A stretch of DNA of 64,000 nt from assembly GCA_023421245.1 (NCBI GenBank), contig JAEZTV010000028.1:1-64000 (forward strand), given 5' to 3'. Shown piece by piece: positions 35,038-42,029 of this stretch (the first letter of the stretch is position 1; the number at the start of each line of letters is the position of its first letter). A model generated the notes under the pieces. It worked only from the letters and a program-made list of their open reading frames with translations. It was not told the origin of the DNA and made no database searches. The DNA comes from Bacillota bacterium (GTDB lineage: Bacteria; Bacillota; Clostridia; Oscillospirales; Ruminococcaceae). Position numbers and translations under genes: made by a program.

Positions 35038-35314
35038 CTGCACCCCAACAGTAGCCACAGCACTTGCGTATGACCAAGATACTGGAAGCTACCGCATACT
35101 GACCGAGTACAGCCAAAAGCCCGAGAGCGGACCGCCGCATAAAGCATCGCCCCCTGTAACATGCCCGTTGCAAGCGTGGACAAGCTACTGGGAGCTAACC
35201 GACTGCCTGATGCGCCGCCGCATTGGCAGTGCACTCGCTAAGCAGGGCAAAAACAGATACACGGGGAAAACAGAGAGGAGTGACACTATTGCTCAAAATT
35301 ACTGCGACAGTTAA
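35024..35314 (+). CDS. phage protein of unknown function
   Basis: A 96-residue protein beginning MKIIDCTPTVATALAYDQDT, with a central Trp-containing stretch (LQAWTSYWELTDCLM). It overlaps the end of the Cys-rich gene and the start of the next small gene, consistent with a tightly packed early operon. GAGGAGCGAGAGG upstream serves as ribosome site. No family recognised. Confidence 0.72.
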   Translation: MKIIDCTPTVATALAYDQDTGSYRILTEYSQKPESGPPHKASPPVTCPLQAWTSYWELTDCLMRRRIGSALAKQGKNRYTGKTERSDTIAQNYCDS

Positions 35315-35441
35315 TGAGTGCAATTTGTTAGAAGAAGCGAAGAGTATCATTGTATTCTTTGCAGAACTTGAAGCGGAAATAAAAAAAGACCACCCCGATG
35401 TTGAGATGAACATCGAGGTGGGAATAGTTAGGTGGCCTTAG
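35289..35441 (+). CDS. 50-residue acidic phage protein
   Basis: Read from a TTG at 35289 with GAGAGGAG seven bases upstream. The product (LLEEAKSIIVFFAELEAEIK) is helical and acidic and ends VEMNIEVGIVRWP. It overlaps the previous gene. A longer frame from 35223 lacks a ribosome site. Its end overlaps by 14 bases the end of a gene on the opposite strand. Confidence 0.62.
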   Translation: MLKITATVNECNLLEEAKSIIVFFAELEAEIKKDHPDVEMNIEVGIVRWP

Positions 35442-35652
35442 TAACGCTAGCTCGCTTAATCTGACCTTTTATCACGGTATAGCTGGAATCTGCCGAGTAA
35501 AGGCAATAGGTTTTTGCGTCAGAAAAATGATGATTTAAGATTCCGTCTCCTTCAAGTACGATTTTCTTGTCAGCAGAGTAAAACTCTATTTTTGTTATGT
35601 TGCTAAAATCATTAAAACTTCCGTCAGCAAAAATAAACCGAATATTAAACAT
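35428..35652 (-). CDS. small antisense-oriented phage protein
   Basis: A 74-residue protein on the minus strand in an otherwise rightward early region. The sequence is beta-rich (MFNIRFIFADGSFNDFSNIT, IVLEGDGILNHHF, YTVIKGQIKRA). AAAGGGGGTGATAAAA precedes the ATG at 35652. A minus-strand gene here is likely expressed in the lysogen and could be a moron. No family recognised. Confidence 0.7.
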   Translation of the reverse strand: MFNIRFIFADGSFNDFSNITKIEFYSADKKIVLEGDGILNHHFSDAKTYCLYSADSSYTVIKGQIKRASVTKAT

Positions 35653-35730
35653 TTTTATCACCCCCTTTCGCCACGATTATACAACATATGGCAAAGAAGG
35701 GCAACAACAGAACAAGGAGGACACAGCCAA

Positions 35731-36084
35731 ATGAGCAATAACGACTGCAGCGGATGTCTATGTAATACCTGCGCATATCTGGAGTGCTGCCCCGTAGCAA
35801 CACAGCATAATGACCCCATCCGGCCGGACCCATGCGTCAACTGTCAGCGCGGCATGCGGTACATATCAATCAAATCGACATGTGACGATTATGCAAAAGC
35901 TCCGCTGCCGATGGACAAGCAACTCGCCGCCGCCATAAAGGCGGAACTCGCCGCCAAAATCGACAGTACCATGCTCCCGCATTACAAGCACCTAACCGGC
36001 ATCCAATTGTACATCCGCGCCGACACGGCGACAATCACGTTTGATATCCCAGCGGAGGACATCTTAAGGAGGATGGCACCATGA
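35731..36084 (+). CDS. Cys-rich phage protein
   Basis: A 117-residue protein. The N-terminal half is cysteine-rich (CSGCLCNTCAYLECCP and CVNCQRGMRY), suggesting zinc binding. The C-terminal half (KAELAAKIDSTMLPHYKHLT) is alpha/beta and ends in FDIPAEDILRRMAP. AAGGAGGACACAGCCAA precedes the ATG. It overlaps the next gene by four bases. Function unknown. Confidence 0.8.
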   Translation: MSNNDCSGCLCNTCAYLECCPVATQHNDPIRPDPCVNCQRGMRYISIKSTCDDYAKAPLPMDKQLAAAIKAELAAKIDSTMLPHYKHLTGIQLYIRADTATITFDIPAEDILRRMAP

Positions 36085-36365
36085 GCATTCTGCATACCGG
36101 AGGGCGCATCGAAATCCGATTTGGCACCGGCGATATGCGCGTCATATCTGCCGCAACTAAAGACACCGGCATTATCGGACTTGGTTGCGCGGCCCCGGCA
36201 CCGATAGGCGCTGCGTACCCGGCAGAGGGCTATACATCAGCAGCCGAGCATCCTGTATCACTCGTGTTTAGTGATGCCCGCAGCATAGACGTTGTAATAG
36301 ATGCACTGCACCGCATCAAATTAAAAATGACAGCAGAGGAGGCCACACCATGCCAGAGACATTAA
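36081..36365 (+). CDS. phage protein of unknown function
   Basis: A 94-residue protein starting MSILHTGGRIEIRFGTGDMR at an ATGA overlap with the preceding gene. A Gly/Ala/Pro-rich middle (LGCAAPAPIGAAYPAEGYTS) is followed by SIDVVIDALHRIKLKMTAEE. No recognisable domain. Confidence 0.75.
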   Translation: MSILHTGGRIEIRFGTGDMRVISAATKDTGIIGLGCAAPAPIGAAYPAEGYTSAAEHPVSLVFSDARSIDVVIDALHRIKLKMTAEEATPCQRH

Positions 36366-36520
36366 CCACGCGCATAACCCGCACCTGCCGCACCTGCAAC
36401 AAGCCGTTTAGCATCTCCGCCGAAAAAGCAGAATGGTATGCACGTACCGGCCTGCAGTTGCCCACCCACTGCGCCATCTGCATCAAGGAGCGCAAGCGAG
36501 GTAAGCAAAATGTTAAATGA
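36350..36520 (+). CDS. small zinc-ribbon phage protein (zf-trcl-like)
   Basis: A 56-residue protein containing CRTCNKPFSISAEKAEWYA and LPTHCAICIKERKRG. The CxxC-n-CxxC spacing with a WYxRxGLxLPxxC centre matches the zinc-ribbon family seen in the host gene at 13.8 kb. GGAGGCCACACC precedes the ATG, which lies inside the end of the previous gene. Its stop overlaps the next start. Confidence 0.8.
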   Translation: MPETLTTRITRTCRTCNKPFSISAEKAEWYARTGLQLPTHCAICIKERKRGKQNVK

Positions 36521-36734
36521 TCTTGCAATGCTAATCATCTACACAGGTATCATTGCACTTGCCCTTGCTCCTGTCTGCGTAATCGTATGGATAATCGTCG
36601 AGTGCATCCCCGACGAGCAGCTAGACCGTTGGCGCACCGGTAAGCCCGCACGCGCCCCCAGCTATTACACACCTCGCAAAATCAAAGTGGACAAGCGGGT
36701 ATACCGCAAAGGCAGAGACACGCACCCCGCCTGA
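36510..36734 (+). CDS. single-span membrane protein
   Basis: A 74-residue protein with one membrane helix (LIIYTGIIALALAPVCVIVW, residues 8-28) and a basic cytoplasmic tail (RTGKPARAPSYYTPRKIKVD). The ATG overlaps the zinc-ribbon stop by 11 bases; GCGAGG lies ahead. Function unknown. Confidence 0.75.
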   Translation: MLNDLAMLIIYTGIIALALAPVCVIVWIIVECIPDEQLDRWRTGKPARAPSYYTPRKIKVDKRVYRKGRDTHPA

Positions 36735-36738
36735 TGAT

Positions 36739-36815
36739 GGCCGGATGGGCACCGGCCGAAACGCCCGCAGGGCGTCGCGGGAACCCGACGGCACAGGGGA
36801 GATTCGCCGCCCCTA
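36739..36815 (+). other. GC-rich multi-hairpin stretch
   Basis: Three stems follow one another: GGCCGG/CCGGCC (36739-36757), CGCCC/GGGCG (36762-36774) and GGGG/CCCC (36797-36813), with a GTCGCGGG/CCCGAC dyad between. No T-run follows. It lies just ahead of the AbrB-like gene and may be a structured leader RNA. Confidence 0.4.
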
Positions 36816-36871
36816 TCAGATAGATTGTACCTTGAAAAATAAAACACCTGACAAATAGGAGGACAAACAAA

Positions 36872-37147
36872 ATGTTAAAAGCAACAGGCATTACCCGCAA
36901 AGTGGACGCCCTGGGCCGCGTCGTTCTACCCATAGAGCTGCGCCGCACCATGAACATCGAGAAAGAGGATGCGCTCGAAATATTTGTGGACGGCAACCAC
37001 ATCATCCTGCGCCGGTACGACAATGCAATCGCAATAACGGAGGACCTGCAGCGACTCGCCGCCCGTGCAAGGGAGGACTTACCAACCGAGCAGGCAGCCA
37101 AGGTACATGCGCTAATTAGGGAGATTGCGGGGGTGTTGAAAGAATGA
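36872..37147 (+). CDS. AbrB/SpoVT-like transition-state regulator
   Basis: A 91-residue protein. Residues 1-48 form the SpoVT-AbrB swapped-hairpin DNA-binding domain (TGITRKVDALGRVVLPIELR, then RTMNIEKEDALEIFVDG), almost identical in layout to AbrB. The helical tail (residues 55-91) is probably for tetramerisation. AGGAGGACAAACAAA precedes the ATG. A phage AbrB may tie early transcription to the host growth phase or sporulation state (inference). Confidence 0.94.
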   Translation: MLKATGITRKVDALGRVVLPIELRRTMNIEKEDALEIFVDGNHIILRRYDNAIAITEDLQRLAARAREDLPTEQAAKVHALIREIAGVLKE

Positions 37148-37287
37148 TAAATATAACCTGCATCGTGGTATTGATATTCGGGCTGATTGCTCTGATAAAA
37201 AACGGACTAGATGACCGAGCATCAAAAGTGCTGTTTGTATTATCAATTTTGCTCATTTTACTAAATATTGCGCAAGTTGTGTTATAA
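37144..37287 (+). CDS. small two-span membrane protein
   Basis: A 47-residue product (INITCIVVLIFGLIALIKNG, then a LFVLSILLILLNIAQVVL segment). The ATG overlaps the AbrB stop in AATGA, and GGGGGTG lies upstream. Two hydrophobic helices separated by NGLDDRASK suggest a hairpin in the membrane. Its end overlaps the end of the minus-strand gene by 35 bases. Function unknown. Confidence 0.6.
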   Translation: MINITCIVVLIFGLIALIKNGLDDRASKVLFVLSILLILLNIAQVVL

Positions 37288-37780
37288 GCGCTAAGACTAC
37301 TAGGAAAATGGCACCAAACAGCAATAGCAAAGCGGCATTTACGGAAGCATACCAAATAATAAATATTACTGCCCCGTATTTAGTCTTGAATTGATTTCTT
37401 TTATACCGATACAACAATGATCGAATAGGTATACCGAGTTGCTTGCTCAGTTTGTCGTACTCTCTACTAACGTAGTCGCACAACTCGACAAAATCATCTT
37501 TCTTACACTTGGAAACAGGTTGGCAACTGTAAACTCTCAGATCAAGCCTGCCACCTGCGAGCGAGCGATTTTTCAAATATATCTGGATCGCTCTATTTAA
37601 TGCAATTTTACACTGAGCGTCAAGCGGCTTAAAAAGAAAAGGCTCTAGACAAACAAACATGGGGAAATACAACTTTTCATATCTTTCGCGAATAACTAAA
37701 GTATTTCGATTTTTGCTTTGAACCCAAACTGTAATCACTCCAGATATCACAACGCTGATTATAGGGATTACCCACTCCAA
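37253..37780 (-). CDS. membrane-anchored protein on the minus strand
   Basis: A 175-residue protein with an N-terminal helix (VIPIISVVISGVITVWV) and two C-terminal helices (GAVIFIIWYASVNAALLLLF onwards). A charged soluble middle contains KNRNTLVIRERYEKLYFPMF. I start it at the TTG at 37780, with AAAGGTGG eight bases upstream; GTG at 37789 and ATG at 37813 are alternatives. As a minus-strand gene in the early operon it is probably a lysogenic-conversion or defence gene. No family recognised. Confidence 0.75.
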   Translation of the reverse strand: MEWVIPIISVVISGVITVWVQSKNRNTLVIRERYEKLYFPMFVCLEPFLFKPLDAQCKIALNRAIQIYLKNRSLAGGRLDLRVYSCQPVSKCKKDDFVELCDYVSREYDKLSKQLGIPIRSLLYRYKRNQFKTKYGAVIFIIWYASVNAALLLLFGAIFLVVLALITQLAQYLVK

Positions 37781-37858
37781 AACGTGCACCACCTTTCGAG
37801 AAAATATTACCATGGATAACCTTATATTACAATCCAACACAAAAAGGAGGCCGTTAAT

Positions 37859-38122
37859 ATGGGACACCTTAAAGAAAAACATGGCATGACTCTGCTTGGA
37901 AATACACCACCCGGCACCTGCCCGATGTGTGCCGTAACACATGACCCTGAGATGCCTCACAATTTACAGAGTCTGGCATACCAGTACAAGTTTTACGATA
38001 TACATGGCCGGTGGCCCACGTGGGCGGACGCAATGGCGCACTGCTCGGATGAGATTAAGGCTTACTGGTGTAGCGCCTTGGCAGAACGCGGAATAGTAGT
38101 AGACGAGGAAAATGAGGACTAA
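37859..38122 (+). CDS. phage protein with a CPMC motif
   Basis: An 87-residue protein: MGHLKEKHGMTLLGNTPPGT, CPMCAVTHDPEMPHN, then YKFYDIHGRWPTWADAMAHC. Short proteins of this form recur in Firmicute prophages. The one CxxC and several His could bind a metal. AAAGGAGGCCGTTAAT precedes the ATG. Function unknown. Confidence 0.82.
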   Translation: MGHLKEKHGMTLLGNTPPGTCPMCAVTHDPEMPHNLQSLAYQYKFYDIHGRWPTWADAMAHCSDEIKAYWCSALAERGIVVDEENED

Positions 38123-38129
38123 AAAAGAA

Positions 38130-38158
38130 GAGCACCCTTGCTGCTAACAAGGGTGCTC
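38130..38158 (+). terminator. hairpin after the CPMC gene
   Basis: GAGCACCCTTG (38130-38140) pairs perfectly with CAAGGGTGCTC (38148-38158) around seven bases. A tract of A precedes it but no T-run follows, so it may be a weak terminator or part of the origin-like structure to its right. Confidence 0.55.
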
Positions 38159-38170
38159 GCGACACAATAA

Positions 38171-38349
38171 CTGCTGCCTGCAATTATGCTATCTGACAAA
38201 ATAAGTATAGCAGATTTACAGGCAGTAGTCAAGCGGAAAACGGCGCGCACATGCGCCTTGGACCTTGCTAAAGGTATTAATTAGCCGCACAGACTACCGC
38301 CTGACATGATAGCAATATTACAGTTTGTATAACCTGTCTTGGCAGTAGT
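38171..38349. other. origin-like pair of related stem-loops before rep
   Basis: Element 1 (38171-38228) has outer arms CTGCTGCCTG/CAGGCAGTAG and inner arms TGCTAT/ATAGCA. Element 2 (38293-38349) has ACTACCGCC/GGCAGTAGT with inner GACA/TGTC. Both contain CTGACA, ATAGCA- or TAGCA-like and TTACAG sequences, so they look like diverged copies. Together with the Rep gene that begins at 38387 they are a candidate double-strand origin with a nick site in a loop. Confidence 0.5.
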
Positions 38350-38386
38350 TTATGCGGATGTAAAAAAAGAAAGGACACAAAGAACT

Positions 38387-38998
38387 ATGCCGATGCAGTA
38401 CATCCAAAAAACCACGATTGCCGGAGACACTATCGAAATTGAGAAAACCCGCAGCGCCCGTTTTGGAAAGAGAATCCCAAGGGGCGGAAACGAAGGGAAA
38501 ACTCCCAAGGCCGCAAAAGAGGTAAACCGGCGCAACGCGATAAAACAATTAACGCGCCTCATAAACGCAAGCTACAAACCAAACGACCTGCACATCGTGC
38601 TTACATATGCGGATGCCTACCTACCCAAAAACCCCAAAGAGGGGCAAAAGCTCCTTGATAAGTTTAAACGCGGCATGCGCAAGGAAATGCAGGATCAGGG
38701 CAAAGATTTTATGTATATCGCAGTTACCGAGGGGCTGGCAAAGCGTCTGCACCACCACCTAGTTATTAACGCAACAGACATAGAGACATTAACCGCCTGT
38801 TGGCCGTGGGGCAAAGTTAGGATATATCCCCTCGATCCCTCCCGCGAGTATTCAAAGCTTGCGGAGTATCTTGTTAAGGAGACCGACCGTACCTTTCGCC
38901 CGGGCGGACAGTACCTGCAAAAAGCGCTGGGCCGCCTCAAAAAACTTAGTGCAGCCATACACAAAATCAAAACTGGTAGAAGCAAAGCAATGGCGTAA
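38387..38998 (+). CDS. rolling-circle (HUH-type) replication protein, N-terminal frame
   Basis: A 203-residue reading frame. HIVLTYADAYLP and FMYIAVTEGLAKRLHHHLVI (about residues 67-130) give Rep motif I and the HUH-like HHH motif. SKLAEYLVKETDR (about 160) gives the catalytic Tyr motif YxxK-like. This matches the Rep family of Firmicute prophages. From about residue 175 (38912) the sequence leaves the family pattern, while the +1 frame continues it, so the gene is broken by a frameshift. AAAGGACACAAAGAACT precedes the ATG. Confidence 0.85.
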   Translation: MPMQYIQKTTIAGDTIEIEKTRSARFGKRIPRGGNEGKTPKAAKEVNRRNAIKQLTRLINASYKPNDLHIVLTYADAYLPKNPKEGQKLLDKFKRGMRKEMQDQGKDFMYIAVTEGLAKRLHHHLVINATDIETLTACWPWGKVRIYPLDPSREYSKLAEYLVKETDRTFRPGGQYLQKALGRLKKLSAAIHKIKTGRSKAMA

Positions 38999-39221
38999 AG
39001 AGCCGAGAGCACCCAAGGGATATCATGTAGACCGAGACAGCATCCGCAACTACCGCAGCGAGGTAACGGGGGCGGAAAGTCAGTTTTACCGCCTCATCCG
39101 CAACGAGCCGAGCAGCCCGCAAGAGCGGGAGCGACAGCGACGGCAGGCAAAGCGGTCCAAAGAGCGGGAAAAAGCGATGCAAAAACAAAAGAAAAAACCA
39201 AATGAAAACAGGCGGTGTTAA
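38913..39221 (+). pseudogene. C-terminal part of Rep in the +1 frame
   Basis: Read one base later than the upstream frame, the sequence gives TCKKRWAASKNLVQPY, then LVEAKQWRKEPRAPKGYHVD and SEVTGAESQFYRLIRN, the usual C-terminal region of this Rep family, followed by a very basic tail. It has no start codon of its own with a ribosome site. The shift lies at or just before the A5 run at 38919-38923. Either a one-base indel (true or a sequencing error) or ribosomal slippage would explain it. Confidence 0.7.
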
Positions 39222-39223
39222 AG

Positions 39224-39484
39224 ATGCTCAGTAAACCAAAATACGCACCGGTCAAGGAGATATACGGCAATACAGTAGATTACCTCCTCGGCCGCATCAG
39301 CGACAAGCTACACGCCGGCGAATCGACAGCGGAAGTGGAAAAATGGATAGTTAATGCCGCAAACCGATTAGAGCCTCGTGAGCATCGCCGGCTGCTAATT
39401 GATGCATGCAACTACTGGGCGCAGCTCGTTGCCCCGGGTATCCCAAAGACGCCGCAGCCGGAGCAGACCACACTTAAAACATGA
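39224..39484 (+). CDS. phage protein of unknown function
   Basis: An 86-residue helical protein: KYAPVKEIYGNTVDYLLGRI, then AEVEKWIVNAANRLEPREHR and RRLLIDACNYWAQLVAPG. It may start at the ATG at 39224 or a GTG nine bases earlier; the ribosome site is weak (GGCGGTGTT). It directly follows rep. No family recognised. Confidence 0.75.
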   Translation: MLSKPKYAPVKEIYGNTVDYLLGRISDKLHAGESTAEVEKWIVNAANRLEPREHRRLLIDACNYWAQLVAPGIPKTPQPEQTTLKT

Positions 39485-39502
39485 TTTTGCAGTCAACTGC
39501 AA
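39485..39502. repeat. dispersed palindrome copy 2
   Basis: TTGCAGTCAACTGCAA with flanking T, beginning at the stop of the preceding gene and nine bases before the AAAGGAG of the PcfK-like gene. This copy has the longest perfect arms (TTGCAG/CTGCAA). Confidence 0.7.
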
Positions 39503-39524
39503 GAAAATCGAAAGGAGCAGCAAA

Positions 39525-39863
39525 ATGCTTAAGAAAGCAATTGCAATGATAGAGGAGCAACAGGCCAAAGCGCCGGAGCGCAGCCAGATACGGCTAATTG
39601 GTGAGCAGCTAAAGGATATCTGCCGCACCACGCCAAACGCGGCCGCGCTGGTAGTAAACGACCTCGCCGTACCGGAGATGAGCCTCGAGCATCTCAAAAA
39701 GAAATTTGATGCATTCGCAAAATCTAAAAAAGCCGGAAATGAATCTTGCATCTTTCCGGATGAGGCGGATACCATCATTCGTGAATTTTACGGAATCGCA
39801 AAACCTGCGGAAACGTCGGAATCAGCGAGCGGGCCGGTAATAAACCTGCTGGACCTCATTTAA
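39525..39863 (+). CDS. PcfK-like protein
   Basis: A 112-residue, mostly helical protein. MLKKAIAMIEEQQAKAPERS is followed by MSLEHLKKKFDAFAKSKK and a C-terminal FPDEADTIIREFYGIA that resembles the FSDDEVFGMAVHYY end of PcfK proteins. PcfK and PcfJ genes travel together on plasmids and phages; their biochemical role is not settled. AAAGGAGCAGCAAA precedes the ATG. The pairing with the next gene is the best support. Confidence 0.72.
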   Translation: MLKKAIAMIEEQQAKAPERSQIRLIGEQLKDICRTTPNAAALVVNDLAVPEMSLEHLKKKFDAFAKSKKAGNESCIFPDEADTIIREFYGIAKPAETSESASGPVINLLDLI

Positions 39864-39878
39864 GGGGGTAAAGCAACC

Positions 39879-42008
39879 GTGAAATGGATAAAAAAAGAAC
39901 TGGATAAAATCCCGTATAAGCCATATCCGGCAAATTGCAATCCGGATCGCAAGGAGCTCGTACTGCTCGCAGAGCGGGTAAATTACCAAGACGTTAAAAT
40001 CCTTGTCGCCACTTTTTACAGAGCCTCCACACAGCAGCCGTTTTGCAGGGTGTTTTTAGATGAAGATACCTACACAACCAAAATGTGCGAAACAGGAAAA
40101 TGGAGCGCAGCAAGCCTTGGGGGCATACATCTTGACGGCGGATGGTGGACGCTGGACCACTGCTCATACACTTACGAGATGCCGACGGCCATAAAGGCGG
40201 CAAACGCACACTATGGCAGCAAATACAAATGGCTATCCGGTGCACTCAGCAAAATCGACCGGCACCAAAGCTCAATCAGATGGGATAAGCAAAAAGCAAA
40301 ATCACAAAAACGAGCGGAAGAGGACCGGCTTATCATAGACGATGTGCTGAGTCAAACACCGCCGCTGCCGGATGATATTGAGCGGCAGATCCTTGACGGG
40401 CCGCTTAAGGAGAGCCGGTACATATTTTACCGCACGGCCAAGGTGCGCGACCCTCTGACCGGATTGCAGGAACGCAGGGTATATGGGTTTTGCTCCAACT
40501 GTATGAAAGAGCACGAACTACTGTGCGAGCCAAACCACAAAGAGCGGGCATATTGGTGTCCGAAATGTAAATGCGAGGCGACCGCATATAAGCGGGGGCT
40601 AGGCCGTAAGCGCCTAAAGGATGTCTGCCAGTATGCGGTATTTACACCAACGGGACGCAATGTGATTGCGAGATTTTACGAAGTGCGGCGCGACTACAGC
40701 GGCGATCCGGAAAAAATCAAAACCGATCTAATAGAAATTGAACGCTATTACTTTACGGAGGGCAAGGCATACAAACTCACCCGCTATGTCGCGTCAGCGT
40801 TCGGCGGAAAATGGATACAAAATGACTTTGAGGTGCGCCGGCGCATCCAAGAGGACATCTACAACTACGACATACACCCATACACCGAAGAAACATTTAA
40901 GGGCACGGTCCTTGAGCACGCGCATTTTGACGATTACATCAGGCAAGCACGCAAATCAGACAGATACCACTACCCTATGCAGTACCTCGCGTGTTATTGC
41001 CGTGAGCCGTCCATTGAGCACCTGCTTGGGGCAGGACTCTTCCGGTTTGTACAGGCCCGAGTGCACCATGACGCGGCTGCAAACAGGGCAATCGATTGGA
41101 GCGCGGCGCGGCCCAGAGACATGCTCGGCGTATCGCAACCGGAGCTTGAGCAAATTAAAGCGCTTGACATGTCTTGCAATGATTTTGAGGCATACAAAAC
41201 CCTAAAACCGGCAGGCGTTAAGTTGTGCGCAGAGGATAAGCCCATCATTAGGTTTTTTGCCGGATACGGATACGGTAGAGACAGTAAAGAGGAAAACCCC
41301 ATTACAACCGTAAAACGCTGGGGCCTCAAAGAATCAGTGAAATATTTGAGATACCAACACCGCAAGGCGTATAAGGGAAACACCGAATATCACACAATCT
41401 GGAATCAACTTAAAGATTACCACAACATGGCCCGTGAGTTGGGCTACGACCTCAATAATAGCTATTATTTTATGCCGCCGAACCTCAAGAAAGCCCATGA
41501 TAAAGCCGCAGAGCTGCAGCTCAAACAAAAAGAGCTGGAGTTGGCTGAAAAAGCAAAAGCCGAGGCTAAACAATGGGCCGCCATCGGCGAGGCGCTCAAA
41601 GGGCTCGAATATACCAACGGCACGTTGATAATCCGGCCAGCGCGCTCACGTGCGGAACTTGTGAACGAAGGCAAAGTGCAGAAACACTGTATCGCAGGAT
41701 ACGCGGACAGGGTGCTGCGCGGCGAAACCTGCATCTGGTTTATCCGCAGAGAGGATCAACCCGCCTCGCCGTATTACGCACTCAATACCAGCCCTGCGCC
41801 TAAGTTTGAATTTAGACAGTGCCATGGATACGACAATGACGATCACCTGCCCGGCGGTCAGCGGCCGCAGGAAATCAAAGACTTTGAAGCGGAATGGTAC
41901 GAAAAAGCAGTCAAGCCGTGGCAGAAAAAACAGGAGCGCGAAAAAATTAAGGCTTTGCAATCAACTGCAAAGAAACAGCCCCGCGAGCGGGTACTGGTAG
42001 GAGCCTAA
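39879..42008 (+). CDS. PcfJ-like protein
   Basis: A 709-residue protein, the largest of the early region. Residues 210-240 hold a zinc finger (FCSNCMKEHELLCEPNH, WCPKCKCEATAYKRG). The C-terminal domain contains VQKHCIAGYADRVLRGETCI, WFIRREDQPASPYYALN and RQCHGYDNDD, the PcfJ hallmark. The long middle is helical and acts on an unknown target; PcfJ-like proteins are seen on conjugative plasmids and in phages. It starts at GTG after AAGGGGGTAAAGCAACC, 15 bases past the PcfK-like stop. Confidence 0.85.
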   Translation: MKWIKKELDKIPYKPYPANCNPDRKELVLLAERVNYQDVKILVATFYRASTQQPFCRVFLDEDTYTTKMCETGKWSAASLGGIHLDGGWWTLDHCSYTYEMPTAIKAANAHYGSKYKWLSGALSKIDRHQSSIRWDKQKAKSQKRAEEDRLIIDDVLSQTPPLPDDIERQILDGPLKESRYIFYRTAKVRDPLTGLQERRVYGFCSNCMKEHELLCEPNHKERAYWCPKCKCEATAYKRGLGRKRLKDVCQYAVFTPTGRNVIARFYEVRRDYSGDPEKIKTDLIEIERYYFTEGKAYKLTRYVASAFGGKWIQNDFEVRRRIQEDIYNYDIHPYTEETFKGTVLEHAHFDDYIRQARKSDRYHYPMQYLACYCREPSIEHLLGAGLFRFVQARVHHDAAANRAIDWSAARPRDMLGVSQPELEQIKALDMSCNDFEAYKTLKPAGVKLCAEDKPIIRFFAGYGYGRDSKEENPITTVKRWGLKESVKYLRYQHRKAYKGNTEYHTIWNQLKDYHNMARELGYDLNNSYYFMPPNLKKAHDKAAELQLKQKELELAEKAKAEAKQWAAIGEALKGLEYTNGTLIIRPARSRAELVNEGKVQKHCIAGYADRVLRGETCIWFIRREDQPASPYYALNTSPAPKFEFRQCHGYDNDDHLPGGQRPQEIKDFEAEWYEKAVKPWQKKQEREKIKALQSTAKKQPRERVLVGA
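41954..41972. repeat. dispersed palindrome copy 3
   Basis: TTGCAATCAACTGCAA with flanking T and A, inside the last 20 codons of the PcfJ-like gene, about 60 bases before the next start. It is read as LQSTAK, and the same DNA in copy 1 is read the same way in an open frame. Confidence 0.65.
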
Positions 42009-42029
42009 AACAAAAGGAGGACAAAATCA

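Noticed and set aside
39525..42008. PcfK/PcfJ-like genes as proof of a conjugative element
   Set aside because: No relaxase, coupling protein or type IV secretion gene is present; packaging and tail genes show a phage.
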